Source of the DNA: Physcia stellaris | Taxonomy: Eukaryota > Ascomycota > Lecanoromycetes > Caliciales > Physciaceae | Length of the DNA: 30,655 bases | Direction: 5' to 3' | Assembly (NCBI GenBank): GCA_018902385.1 | Contig: JABSSW010000099.1 | Coordinates: 1 to 30,655, forward strand | Shown: positions 20,128-30,412 of the stretch, one piece after another | Layout: each line of letters starts with the position of its first letter | Numbering within the stretch: position 1 is the stretch's first letter | Made by a program: the position numbers and the translations under genes | The notes under the pieces: model-generated | Told to the model about the DNA's origin: nothing | The model's input: the letters and a program-made list of their open reading frames with translations, nothing else | Database searches by the model: none

Positions 20128-21288
20128 CTATTCGAGTCGAGAAATTCGACGAATCAAAACGTTAAAAGAAACATCAACGATCGAAATCTTAAATGAAATG
20201 ATAATGACAAATCTTTGCTCAAAGAAAATCTCGACAAATGAAATTGTGAAAGACTTTCGAACTAAAGTCGTGAAAATTGTGAAAAATTTTCGAATTGAAA
20301 CTAGTTTGAAAGATTTTTTCAATATGATTCGTTTGATAATTGATTTAACTAACTTTGACGATGATATGAAAAACGAATTCGCAAATTCATCAAATGAAAT
20401 TAATCGATTTGACAAAATACTTTGATTCATAATTGTTTCATATTTTTTCACGAAATTCATAACATTTTCAAGTTTCGAAAAATTTCGTCAAACATCATGC
20501 TCTGACTCGTAGTTTTTTCATTCAACAAAATATTCAACGTTTCGCTTTTTGATCATGCGCTTGTTGATAATGCGTGACAACTCAAAAAATTTGACGTTAA
20601 TTGTATCGTCGTTCACAAAGACGAAATCAAAATGATTTGATTTAAAACGCTTGAAAAAATCAGTCGATGACGACGAGCATCTTTTCAGTTGAATTACGTT
20701 GAAAATCGAATGAATAAATCAGTTGCTAAAAATATTCAATCGATAAATCAGACGATCAATCTTCTCGATAATAGTAAAAAATTCAACGAATTGTTGATCA
20801 TATTTTTTGCTGATAGTCGAAAGTATATTATAGTCTTTGTGTAATTTGATGAGCGCGACATTTTTTTGTTTCATAAACATCGATTGATGTTTTCTGTCAT
20901 AATGAAACTTAGCATTTATTTGATCAAAAGCTATGACATCACTAGCATTTTGACGAGTGATAAAACGACGCTTCTTTAACGTGAGCTCAGAGATATCGAC
21001 GTCGATAAATTTAGTCAAATCAATGATTTGAACTGAAATAAAATCATAGACGATCTCATTTGAAAAGTTGTCAATGTTAATTGAATTGTTGAAATCTCGT
21101 TGCATTTGCGACAGAACGTCAAATCAAAAATCAGAATATTTCAGAATAGAAATCAGAAAGCGAAAAACGATTTCAACGATTTGATTAATTCGTTTCGACA
21201 AGTCGTTCGTTTGAAAATGATAAACAATTGAATACAAAAATTTAACTTCTAGTCTGATAAACATAGCAATTCACATATTTGATAAAAA
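20128..21288 (-). pseudogene. G2 Gypsy integrase C-terminal half with chromodomain
   Basis: Reading leftward from the G3 insertion: RKFLSNM, then YHFQTNDLSKRINQ (integrase core, with Lys at the third catalytic Glu), then the 128-codon frame 21105-20719 with FIDVDISELTLKKRRFITR, NAKFHYDRKHQSMFMKQ and IEKIDRLIYRLNI, all typical of this Gypsy family. A chromodomain follows at about 20440-20577 (RIINKRMIKKRNVEYFVEW, KNYESEHDVW with W as TGA). The last frame ends at 20128 with a basic Ser-rich tail that was probably Pro-rich. It is interrupted at 21289 by G3 and continues at 27999. Confidence 0.85.
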
Positions 21289-21293
21289 CTTTC
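21289..21293. other. Target-site duplication CTTTC, left of G3
   Basis: The bases CTTTC precede the 5' LTR of G3. The matching 5 bp after the 3' LTR are TTTTC (27994-27998), differing by a single C-to-T at a CpT. The G2 integrase frame reads across this junction. Confidence 0.65.
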
Positions 21294-21517
21294 TGTTACG
21301 AGCATGCCTGACAGATAGATTTGACAAATAGATAGTTGATATGATATATGATCGAACAGCGAACTATGCTTTAATTCTACGTTGAAATTAACGTGATTTG
21401 AAATTTGACGTCGCACATTGTTTGCAATTTCAACATTTTGTATTTATTTGTTTTTGCAAATTTATTGTTTTCGTCTAGCTAATCAATAATACGTCTATTC
21501 AAACACGACTCATGATA
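21294..21517 (+). repeat. G3 5' LTR
   Basis: It begins TGTTACGAGCATGCCTGAC and aligns over its length with 27772-27993. The shared sequence ends at CATGATATT (5' LTR to about 21519), so the end is uncertain by a few bases; I place it by the 5-bp target duplication on the other side. About 15 of 18 transition differences between the two LTRs are at CC/CT (or GG/AG). Confidence 0.8.
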
Positions 21518-21780
21518 TTACAATAAATTTTCAATTTTTATCGCTCGTCGTGATACGCGAGCGCTCAAAAATAAAATTTCAAATCGATTAAATTCTTTTG
21601 ACGAAACAAACGACGAAAAGTTTTGTTGATCAAACAAACGATTCAAAAATTCTTTTGACGAGACAATTGACGAAAGTCGTGAAATAACAAGTCGAATTTT
21701 TCACGCAATCGACGATAAAAACGAAAATTGACACGATTAATTTTTTCTCTTTTATCATTTTCAATTTTTCATTTTCAGTT
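21518..21780 (+). other. G3 leader
   Basis: This is the untranslated leader between the 5' LTR and the first Gag-like ATG at 21781. It has no TGG-type primer-binding site next to the LTR; either it has been mutated or priming is of another kind. A repeated TTTTGACGAAACAAACGACGAAA-like element occurs twice (about 21596 and 21653), truncated in the second copy. Confidence 0.4.
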
Positions 21781-23235
21781 ATGACTCGAAGTCATCACGA
21801 AACAACTTTTTCGAATTTTTATTTCGATGAAACAACGTTTCAAAACGTTACGCGTCAACGTGAATCGTATGCTGCATGAAATTAACGACAATTTTTTTGA
21901 CGAAAGTTTCGTTAATCAGTTCAAACGTCGTCGATTTATATCAACGATCGAATTCATAAAAATGAAAAATGACGAAATCATTCATTTTTTGAATATCGTC
22001 ATCATCGATCAGTTGAAATGATGAATCAATCATAAAATCGTCGACTTTTTAAAGAAATTTGATCGATTACGCATCGATCGTGACAATTATTTGAATGTTT
22101 TGATTCAATATCAGAATTTGTACAATATTGTCAACGTCGATCGTGACGAGCTGATCAATATGAATGTCGAATTAAATGAAATTCGTCGAAAATTGAATAC
22201 TCGAAAAAGCGAATACGAAAAACAACGTGATTTACTTTTGATCAAACAAAAAAATTACATTTTTTTGAAAAAAGATCACGACGTTTTGCTGATCAAAATT
22301 CGCGATCGTGCACGAGATTTTGACGTCGACGATGAAAAAAGCGACGATGAAATCAACGTAATTAATTTTTTTCAAAAGAACAAACGACGTTTCAAAACAC
22401 ATTCAGATTCTTTTAAATTCATCGATGAAATAAAATTCATTTGACGTGTTTGAAAAACAAAAATACACGATAAAATGACGATCAACGTTGATCATTACGA
22501 CACGAACATGATCGCGATCATTATTGTAATTGATTGAATTGAAAATGATGTCGATGATCACATACAATCGATTCGTGATATTGATATGAATCATTTCAAA
22601 ATTTGACATATAATGTTGAAATTCTTGAACATTATTTACGAAAATTCTGATTTTAAACGCAATATGCGTAATCAATTCCGAGCATTGATCATGAATATTC
22701 AGAATTTTCAATTTTTTTATTTCATCTTTTTTCGTTTTAGCAATTCAATTGACTATAGCGAAATCATCAAAATCGAAAAATTGATGAACAAAATTTTCTG
22801 AAATTTGAAAAAAGCGATGAATGTATATTCACGTGAATTCATCACGCTCGATGAGACTCGAATCATTTTGCAACAAATATACAATCGACAATCGAATTTT
22901 CGAAAAGAAAAAATCGCGACACGTCAACAACGTTCTGAATTGTCTCAGTTCAAATCAATTTTTGTCGTTTCGATTTCGATATTTTTTACGAAATTTGCTA
23001 TTTCGACTTTTTTCGTGAAATTTGTCGCTTATTTTCATTTCAACGTTGAAATCAAAATTCGTGATTCGATGACAAACAAATTGATCGTCACGAACAAATG
23101 TTTCACATGCGATGAAATCGATCACGTATGAAAAAAATGCTCGAACGTTCACAAACATCAAAAACGTCATTGACACAAAATGCAAATGTTTTACATGAAC
23201 ATGATCAACGAATCGAGCGAATTTGATTCGAAAAA
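21781..23235 (+). pseudogene. G3 Gag remnant with zinc knuckle
   Basis: Gag is the structural protein of the particle and packages element RNA. The plus-strand frames run from the ATG at 21781 through charged, coiled-coil-like stretches (22091-22444: RRKLNTRKSEYEKQRDLLL) to a retroviral zinc knuckle at 23099-23140. The knuckle reads CFTC, DEID, H, VWKK, C, fitting C-x2-C-x4-H-x4-C, with the usual Gly changed to Asp and W as TGA. At least three frame changes and several TGA stops break it. The C-terminal ESSEFDSKN leads into protease. Confidence 0.7.
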
Positions 23236-23700
23236 TTGATAATTCACATCAAAGACGCGATTGATGAGTGTTTAAAAATTTTTTTTACTCATCATGACGA
23301 ATTGTTTGATTTTTTTGTCAAACGATTTTTAGTTATCAGTTGTACGTTGTCATTCAACGATAATAAACATAAATTAGAAATTTTAATAAACATTGATGCA
23401 ATTGATTATGTTTTCATTGATAAAGAAATTGCGCAATTTGTATGCAACATGCTGAATATGAATTTCGTATTTTTATTAAAATCGAAATTCATTATCGAAT
23501 TCGACGATCGTCAAATTTTTTCAATAATTCATGTCATTTATTTCAAGTTGACAATTGATTTGCATTTCGAATTGACAGCTTTTTTGTTCATCATCGATTT
23601 GAACAATCATTCGATAATTTTAGAAAAATCGTGAATAAACAAACATGAAATTATTTTGAATATGATTTACGATAAACTGATTTTCAAATCGTTCAAATGT
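23236..23700 (+). pseudogene. G3 aspartic protease remnant
   Basis: The 132-codon frame contains a retropepsin-type segment: LEILINIDAIDYVFIDKEIAQ. Asn at codon 23389 stands where the catalytic Asp of (L/I)-D-(S/T)-G-A should be, and the Gly is Asp. Downstream, FVFLLKSKFIIEFDDRQI and IIDLNNHSIILEKS match the rest of the family fold, ending before a TGA that was probably Trp. Protease processed Gag-Pol in the particle. Confidence 0.7.
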
Positions 23701-24350
23701 AATTATCATGACAGCATACTCATCAAAACAATGCAAATTCGACGTTTGAAAGTTTTTAATTCAAATCGTCGATGAAACGTATTTAATTGACGTCGCGATT
23801 TTTTTATCGAAAACAAATAACGCGAAACATATTGTTGCAATAAAATTTCGATATACGATTTTATCTCGTTCGCAATTTAGTTTTTCAGCGTTTTATGTAC
23901 AGAACGAATCAGACGTATTCGATTCAAAATGTTTCGATTGCTTTATTCATTCGAAAATCGATCAAAATGACGAATCGTTCGTCGTTGAATCAAATCATTC
24001 AAAAATTGATATCACAACGATTACGAAAGCGACATTCGTCAAAAAAAAAAATTTGAAAAAACAACGCAACAAACGTTGAAAAATCAAAAAACAACAATTC
24101 GAAATTTCTTCATTTTCGAGATTGAATTCAGACGATTCGATGAATATCGCGATAATTGATGCGATTTTTTTGTTTATTCGTCGATTTCAAAAAATCGAAA
24201 ACAAGAAATGCAATGTTTTTTATTACGATTAATCAAATCGATTTCGCACTCAAAACATTGAACAAATTTTGAATCGTTGAAAATTGTCATCATGATCAAA
24301 GAGATTTTGAAACACGAACAAATCAAATCGATTCTTGAACGTATAATGAA
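23701..24350 (+). pseudogene. G3 linker between protease and reverse transcriptase
   Basis: Several short plus-strand frames. Lys/Asn-rich residues and internal TGA codons continue the Pol reading. No defined domain belongs here in Gypsy elements of this type. Confidence 0.4.
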
Positions 24351-25260
24351 AAAAATATCGAAATATTTCAGACATTTGTCAAAAATATTCGATTTTCAAA
24401 AGCAATTGAATTGTCGTCGCATCGAATTTACGATCACAAAATCGAATTTCTAAACGATAACAATACATTGTTTCGAAGTCGAATATATTCTTTGTTCGAA
24501 TTCAAATTTCAAAACTCAAAAAGTATTTGAAAAATAATTTTCAAAAAAATTTCATCGTATTCAGTCAAACAACATACGTTTCGTTCGTTTTATTTGCAAT
24601 CAAATCAAATGATCAATTACGTTTGTGTGTGAATTATCGACGATTTAATCACATCACGAAACGCAATCGATATTTCATTTTTTTGATCGAAGAAATTTTA
24701 ACTAAAATGCAAGATTGCAAATATTTGATCAAACTGAATATTATATCGATTTTCAACAAGTTTCGAATGAATGAAAAAAATGAAAAATTCATCACATTCG
24801 TTATTTTCATGAAATCGTACAAATATCGAGTATTATTTTTCGAATTGATCAACGAACTCGCGAATTGACAACATTATATTAACGATTTGTTGTTCAGTTT
24901 TTGAACGATTTTTGTCAAATCTATTTAAATGATATTCTCATTTACAACAAATTCAAAAAAGAAACACATCGTTCACGTTCGTAAAATGTTGAAAAACTCA
25001 AAAAAGTCGAATTACAGATGAATATTGAAAAGTGCGAATTCTTCAAAAAAAAAAAATGACATTTTTGAGCGTCATATTATCGATGAATGATCTTCGCATG
25101 AATTCGAAAAAATAAAAATCATTGTCAATTGAAAACGTTTTACAAATTTGAAGAAAATGCAAATTTTCGTGAATTTCGTCAATTTTTACAGACGATTCAT
25201 TCGTGATTTTTCGAAAAAGATTCGAATTTTCACTCGAATGATCAAAAATTCGTGAATTTC
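24351..25260 (+). pseudogene. G3 reverse transcriptase remnant
   Basis: The frame 24527-24868 holds the Gypsy fingers-palm motifs: NNFQKNFIVFSQTTYVSFV, QLRLCVNYRRFNHITKRN, YLIKLNIISIFNKFRMNE and YRVLFFELINELAN, followed by TGA for Trp. The catalytic box at 24922-24933 reads Tyr-Leu-Asn-Asp: the first catalytic Asp is now Asn (G-to-A after A), so the enzyme would be dead even without stops. The thumb has MQIFVNFVNFYRRFIRDF-type residues near 25155-25205. The enzyme copied element RNA to cDNA. Confidence 0.85.
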
Positions 25261-25920
25261 GAATGAATTGCTGAAATCGAAAAGATTTTCAATTTTCTCA
25301 AAAAAACGATGATCGAGATTTTCATATTACGACATTACGATCGAATCAAACAAATCATTTTGAAAATTGATTTTTTGATTACGTCAATGCGAAAATATTA
25401 TCTCAATACGACGACGAAGAAGTTTTGCATTTCGTTGTTTTTTATAATCGCAACATGATTTCAATCGAATGCAATTACGAAATTTATAACAAAAAATTGC
25501 TGATCATTATTCGTTGTTTAAAACATTGACGTTTTGAATTTGAAAACATTGAAAAATCGATCAAAATTTTCATCGATCACAAAGATTTGAAAATTTTCAT
25601 GACGTCAAAAATTAATTTTCGTCAAACTCGTTGAGCAAAAACTTTTTCGAAATTCAATATTGTCATTCAATTTCAATTCGAAATTCAGAACGTTAAAACA
25701 AATGTTTTGATTCGTATGTTTGATTCACGATCAAAAAACGATATTGACGAACGACATCAATATCGAAAGCAAATATTGTTTATTTCGAAACGACTCGAAA
25801 TTCACGCGATGAAAATTGACGAATCTATTTATGAACGAATTTTTGTTGTTAATCGAATTGACGATGATTGCGCGATTTATCGTGAAATCATCGAGCAAAA
25901 TTTCATTTTTCAATGAATGA
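25261..25920 (+). pseudogene. G3 RNase H and pre-integrase linker remnant
   Basis: RNase H is read across frames: an [11 protein letters not shown] strand, a [20 protein letters not shown]-like segment (about 25425-25475), IKIFIDHKDLKIFMTSK and NFRQTRWAKTFSKFNIVIQF. The linker frame 25707-25916 reads NDIDERHQYRKQILF, LEIHAMKIDESIYERIFVVNRIDDD, which is uninterrupted. RNase H degrades the RNA strand during reverse transcription. Confidence 0.75.
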
Positions 25921-26930
25921 AATTGATTTACGAGATTGCATTGAAAAAAACGACGTTCTGTATCGAAAAAATCGATTTTGAATGTTCGTCGATGTTTTTT
26001 TACTCGTTGATTTTTTCAGAAAAATTCATGAACTTTCTGTTTCGAAACATTCAGATTTTAATCGCATGAAAAATTTTATACGTCGTGATTATTATTGATT
26101 CAACATGCGTAAAGCGATTCGTCGATACGTGCGTAAATTGTCATGAATGTCAACGCACGAAAATTTTCAAAAATCGCAAAAACGATTTATTTATTTTTTT
26201 GATTATATTTTTGCAACGTTGAATCGACATATATCAATGAATTTCATCATCGAATTGTTCGACGTTCACGATCATAATGTCATATGCACGATAATTGACA
26301 AATTTAACAAAAACGTCATTACGTGTTTTGTATCGTCGACGACGAGAATATCGATTTTGAAATCACGATCAAAATATTCATCAATTACGTATTTCGTACA
26401 CATGAGCTATTTTTTTTCGATAACGTTTGATCGAGATTTTCAGTTCATATCGTTCGTTTGACAGACATTTTGTCGAATTTTCGACATCAAATGTAAATTT
26501 TTCATCGTTTTTCATTCAGAAATCGATGAGCAAATCGAGAAAATCAATCAGAATATCGAAAGACAATTGCGACAATATTGCAATTACATGCAAAACGATG
26601 AAACGTTTGATTGTTCATGATCGAATTTGCAAACAACAACGCAATATTTGCAACAACAAAATTATTTTCATTTTTCATCAATAAAGATTTTCATTTTCGT
26701 ATGAGTTTTTCATCAGATTTTATTTCGTATGTTACAACGAGAAAGCGATTTCTGATCGTCAAAACAAAAAATATTATCGACACAATGCAAAATATTCTCA
26801 ATTACGTACGAAATCATGCAAAGATGACTCAAAAGCGTATGACAATTTAAATCAACAAACATCGAAAAATCGTAAAATACGTCGAAAAAATTTCGTTTTT
26901 TTCGATCGACGAAACATCAAAACGATCAAA
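25921..26930 (+). pseudogene. G3 integrase remnant
   Basis: The zinc-binding end is visible near 26080-26150: RRDYYWFNMRKAIRRYVR, then NCHEC in the next frame (26136-26150), so one extra A has shifted the frame inside the HHCC motif. The core continues in 26147-26461: ISMNFIIELF (first catalytic Asp now Asn), FSITFDRDFQFI (second Asp kept), then in the next frame EIDEQIEKINQNIERQ with the catalytic Glu kept and RQYCNYMQND. The frame 26611-26850 carries DFHFRMSFSSD and TMQNILNYVRNHAKMTQKR. Confidence 0.8.
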
Positions 26931-27771
26931 TCGTCTGACAAATTCGATGACAAAAATTAAATTTCTACAAAATATTACAACGTATGAACAACTCATATCG
27001 ATTCGAGTTGTTTGAAATCATGATATTTACGATGTGTTTCATTGTTGATTTTTTTTGCGCAAAAATTTTCGTGATTCATTCGAAAATCAAATCAATAAAT
27101 TTTTTGATTTTGTCATAATCAACGAAAATTTCGAGTGAAAAATAAACGATATTTTGAAATTTCGATATCATTACAATCGTTTTCAGTATCGTGTCAATTG
27201 ATCGAGTTGATCGTATGATCGAACATGATATTATGTCGACAACGAAAAATTTGATAATGTTCGCGACGTGATTTAACGATTTTCATCGTATTCATTTCAC
27301 GATTGCAAACTCAAAATCGTTCAAAACGTTGATTTCAATATTTCAAAACGTCGTCAACGAATCAAATTCTCGATGAATCGTCGTCGTTTTCGAAAAAAAT
27401 CGTCATGCTGACATTAATCGAGACTACATTCGATTAAAATTTGAAAATCTCGAATTCAGTACATTCATCTCGATTTCACTCGCAACGTTTTCGCAATTTT
27501 TAGTTTTCGTTATCGTTTCGACGTTATTTACAATCAAAATTTACGTCGCATGAAAAATTGAATCGTGTCAAAAATATTTTCAAAAATTGTTGTCAAATTT
27601 TATCGAACTTTGAAACAATAACGAAACATCTGAAAATGAAAAATGATGATCGTGAAACTTCACAATTTTGCAAACATTCAAATCAGTCGACAAAGTTTTC
27701 AACAAGATTTTTCAATTTCGAAATAACAACGAATCGTCGAGACGACGTTCGCGAAAAAAAAAAAGAAATAG
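26931..27771 (+). pseudogene. G3 integrase C-terminus, chromodomain and tail
   Basis: After the GPY-type region (ITTYEQLISIRVV, then HDIYDVFHC), a chromodomain is read at about 27124-27245: ENFEWKINDILKFRYHYN, RFQYRVNW, DRTWYYV with W from TGA at 27135 and 27199. The tail frame 27558-27809 contains MNRVKNIFKNCCQILSNFE; its FTSHEKLNRVKNIFKN-like motif, from 27541, is shared with G1 at about 16893. The tail ends at a purine run (GAAAAAAAAAAAGAAATAG, 27753-27771) just before the 3' LTR, a good polypurine tract. Confidence 0.7.
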
Positions 27772-27993
27772 TGTTACGAACATGTCTGACAAATAAGTTT
27801 GACAAATAAATAATTGATATGATATGTGATCGAGCAACGAATTATGATTTAATTCTACGTTGAAATTAGCGTGATTTGAAATTTGACGTCGCCATTGTTT
27901 GCAATTTCAATATTTTGTATTTATTTTTTTTGCAAACTTATTGTTTTCGTCTAGCTAGTCGATAATACGTCTATTCAAGCACGATTCATGATA
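27772..27993 (+). repeat. G3 3' LTR
   Basis: It begins TGTTACGAACATGTCTGAC and aligns with the 5' LTR over its full length. It ends at about 27993 (CATGATA), followed by TTTTC, which matches the left target duplication CTTTC with one CpT-type change. It lies directly after a polypurine run. Confidence 0.8.
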
Positions 27994-28384
27994 TTTTCTA
28001 TCACGATCGAAAATAGTTTTTTTGATAGTTCTCAATCAGTCGTATTCAGACGATTCAGCAAAACACGCTTCATGAACAATTGTTCATGTGTTTTGTTTGA
28101 AATTAGCACTATACGTTTGAAATATTTACAGTTAATCGACATCACGCAATCGAATATGACTCGTATAACTTTGATAGAATCAAAATGAAATCGATAATGA
28201 TTTGCGAAAAAGAATATTCGAAGTGAATATAGATTGCAGTGAGTCATAGAGTTTTTGTCGACGTGTTTGATATGTTTGACATTTCGAACAATGCTTAAAA
28301 AAAATCTTTGAAATATTTGAACAAATCACGAATGTAATAGAAAGCGCTATTTTCTCATAGCAGCGGAGCGAAATTTGAATGATT
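27994..28384 (-). pseudogene. G2 Gypsy integrase N-terminal half, HHCC and first core strand
   Basis: Reading leftward from 28384: YYIRDLFKYFKDF, then a Cys-x2-Cys pair KHCSKCQTYQTRRQK (codons at 28279-28290) of the HHCC zinc site, YDSLQSI, a core strand near IDFIL, then FDCVMSINCKYFKRIVLIS and LLNRLNTTD up to FDRDRK at the G3 insertion. These are typical of the ascomycete Gypsy family with QTRRHKPYGSLQPI. Frame changes occur at a run of T near 28296 and near the first catalytic Asp. It is cut at 28384 by ZLE copy C and at 27998 by G3; upstream Pol lies beyond the window. Confidence 0.85.
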
Positions 28385-28601
28385 TGTGAAATGTCATGCA
28401 TGATGATATGATATTAATACATAATTACACGAGAATATCGAAGTGAAAAACAAATACATGAAAGTTCGACAAAACATATGTAAAGATTTGATCATAGACG
28501 AGATTCGATTCTGTCACTCGATGTGATAAAATAAAAGTGTTAATTCTAATGATTGATCAAATATTGATTTCAAATGTGAAATCGATGCGACGCTCGTCAC
28601 A
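28385..28601 (-). repeat. ZLE copy C LTR (3' LTR in coding direction)
   Basis: It begins TGTGAAATGTCATGCATG and ends CTCGTCACA, with the same 5-bp inverted ends as copy B. At 217 bp it is longer than copy B because of an insertion around 28545-28585 (ATGATTGATCAAATATTG). The ACATAATTACACGAGAATATCGAA core aligns with all other ZLE LTRs. Confidence 0.9.
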
Positions 28602-28642
28602 TTACTTTTCGTTTTTTCTCAGCTTCGTCTCGAAGCGATAAC

Positions 28643-28861
28643 TCATTGTTTTTTTCTTTCATCGATCGACAAAATACGTAATCTTGATGATTTGATTTTT
28701 AGAAATGTACAGTTCATAGCGAATGCGACAGTCGTGAAGACGTACAGAAATCTGAAATGAAAACGACGAAAACGACGAAAACGACGAAAAACGACGAAAA
28801 ACTTTTGCAAACTATTTGATTTTGTATTGCGAAAATCGTCAACGTCAAAGAAATTTCGCAA
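28643..28861 (-). pseudogene. Ser/Arg-Phe repeat tail, copy C
   Basis: This is the counterpart of 9083-9312 in copy B. The ACGACGAAA repeat lies at about 28755-28800 and reads Phe-Arg-Arg here instead of Ser-Ser-Phe because the phase has slipped by a base. It is flanked by the same RILSIDERKK-like residues near the LTR. Confidence 0.4.
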
Positions 28862-28942
28862 ATATGAAATTTTGATGTTTTCGAACTGAGCTATGCGATG
28901 AAATAGATGAAAAAATGAACGAGCAAACGACGATTGCGCTTT

Positions 28943-29592
28943 TCATCGACTTTGAGCTAATTTTGTATGTCGCAATCGAAAATTCGAAGCATTTCGATGA
29001 TAGAAATTGCGAAGCAATTTTCGTCGAAAATATTTGACTTCGTGATGTTGCAAAAGAAATAAACGAAACGAAGAAACAAAAATGTTGATTGATGCAATCT
29101 TCACGAATTTTGATGTGATTTTGTGTGTCGCAATCGAAAAACTTGAATTATTTGATGAAACAAATCGCGAAACAATTTTCGTTGAAAATATTTGATTTCG
29201 TGATGTTGCAAAAATAAATCGAACGAGCGAATCAGATGAGCAAATAAATATTGATTTCTTCTTGATTTTACATGTAGATTCTGATGCGAAAATTTGAAAA
29301 ATCAAGTTTTTGACAAACTTTTCGAGCATGATGCTCGCGAATACGCCGTGAAATTTGTTATGAAATTGAAATTCTGTTTGCAACGTTTGCAAATTCGAAT
29401 GCAAACGATCTGTGAAATCGAAAATCGTTCGATTTTGTTTTTACGCGAATGGAGCAATTTGAATTCGAAATGCTGTGAGTATTTTGCGATGAATTTCGCA
29501 TCTTTGCGAATAATGTAATTGTTGATCTCTCTGCGATTTCGCACGTTGAATTGACTATCATTCGAGAGAAATGAACAGATTATTGAAAACAT
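28943..29592 (-). pseudogene. ZLE finger 2 region, copy C
   Basis: Minus-strand frames 29592-29302 and 29404-28943 together match 10948-11424 of copy B. The first has CIRICKRCKQNFNF from about 29391, the Cys half of a C2H2 finger. The His half is shifted to another frame and altered (NKFHGVFASIML). The second frame carries the duplicated IATHK linker with ICKIKKKS upstream. The zinc site is therefore broken here though intact in copy B. Confidence 0.55.
28945..29225 (-). repeat. Tandem duplication of the IATHK linker, copy C
   Basis: Two units about 158 bp apart: 28945-29067 and 29101-29225. Shared landmarks are TGTCGCAATCGAAAA, GCGAAxCAATTTTCGTxGAAAATATTTGAxTTCGTGATGTTGCAAAA. Both encode SQIFSTKI and FSIATxKI on the minus strand. 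Copy B has a single unit at 11099-11230, so this is a copy-number change within one element family. Confidence 0.75.
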
Positions 29593-30412
29593 CTGATCAA
29601 AAGTTTTTGAAAATTCAAGTACGTGCTCGAAAGATGTTGCGAACGAAACAACACGTGATGAAACAATGATTTTTTTTCATTTTTCGCATATTGATTTAGT
29701 GTACAGTTTTTGAAAGACGAATCGCTTTTTGAAGACTTCTGTACATCGATTTTTAAATCGATTTGAATCGAATTTTTAAATGAAATAGTAAAGCATTGAA
29801 GTGATTCGCTCTCTGTTCGAATAGATACAATTTCGAATGTGAAAAAAGTAGAAAAATTCGAATTCTTTAGTGAGTTGACTGTTTCGAAAGATATTGTCCG
29901 ATTCGAATATTTGTTTCTGTGATGTTGCAAATGTTTTTGACAAACGTTTTCAACGAAATCAACGAATTGACAATTGTTGATTTTTTCGTCTCGCATACTG
30001 AATTGACCTGTATCGATCGAGAAATGAAAACTGACGATTGAATGTCTTCGAATATCGATTTTGCGAAATTTTTGAGTCGAAATATGCAGTTCTTGCGAAG
30101 CGAAAACAAAGTCGTCACATTTTTTGACTGTTGATTTCTTCTCTGCTTTGCATACTGATTTGAGTGAATGAAATCGAAAAGACGAATTGATGACAGTCTT
30201 TTTGCATGCTGCTCGCGTTTATGTTGACGAAACATTTTTTTGAAATTGAATGTCTGTTTGCAATGTCGACACGCTGATAATCTCTTCGTCGATTCTGATG
30301 TAATTTCGAATGCAAAAATTGAAAAATCGAGTGTTTCAATAGAATGACTGTTTCGAGTGTTGCAAATGAAACAAAAGCTCAAGCGAAACGAATGACGTTT
30401 TCGATTTCGCAT
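29580..30412 (-). pseudogene. ZLE C2H2 finger and linkers, copy C
   Basis: The 181-codon frame 30412-29867 holds an intact C2H2 finger at about 30206-30271: CRHC, KQTFNFKKMFRQ, HKREQH, C-x2-C-x12-H-x4-H, followed by AKRLSS. The next frame (29996-29580) is a Ser-rich linker to finger 2. The finger-to-finger distance is about 0.88 kb. Together with copies A and B this gives four intact finger patterns in the window. Confidence 0.6.

Larger units (their letters stand above)
21294..27993 (+). mobile_element. G3: full-length Gypsy chromovirus inserted in G2
   Basis: This 6.7-kb plus-strand element has two ~222-bp LTRs and the order Gag, zinc knuckle, protease, reverse transcriptase, RNase H, integrase, chromodomain. 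It splits the integrase gene of G2: the G2 protein reads up to FDRDRK on the 28-kb side and resumes RKFLSNM on the 21.29-kb side. LTRs differ by about 18 transitions, so G3 is mutated but far less than G1. Every domain has stops or frameshifts; no frame is translatable as a whole. Confidence 0.9.

Noticed and set aside
20198-20425. Plus-strand open frame of 75 codons
   Set aside because: It lies opposite the well supported G2 C-terminal frame and has no motif of its own.
28071-28088. Perfect 18-bp palindrome CATGAACAATTGTTCATG as a regulatory site
   Set aside because: It lies inside the G2 integrase reading frame and encodes conserved residues of that family, so chance is the simpler explanation.
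4730-28384. TGA read as tryptophan, suggesting a mitochondrial or other alternative code
   Set aside because: Reading TGA as Trp restores many positions, but frameshifts, lost catalytic acids and Gly/Pro replacements remain, and the LTR pairs show the same G-to-A changes outside codons. Mutation explains all of it.
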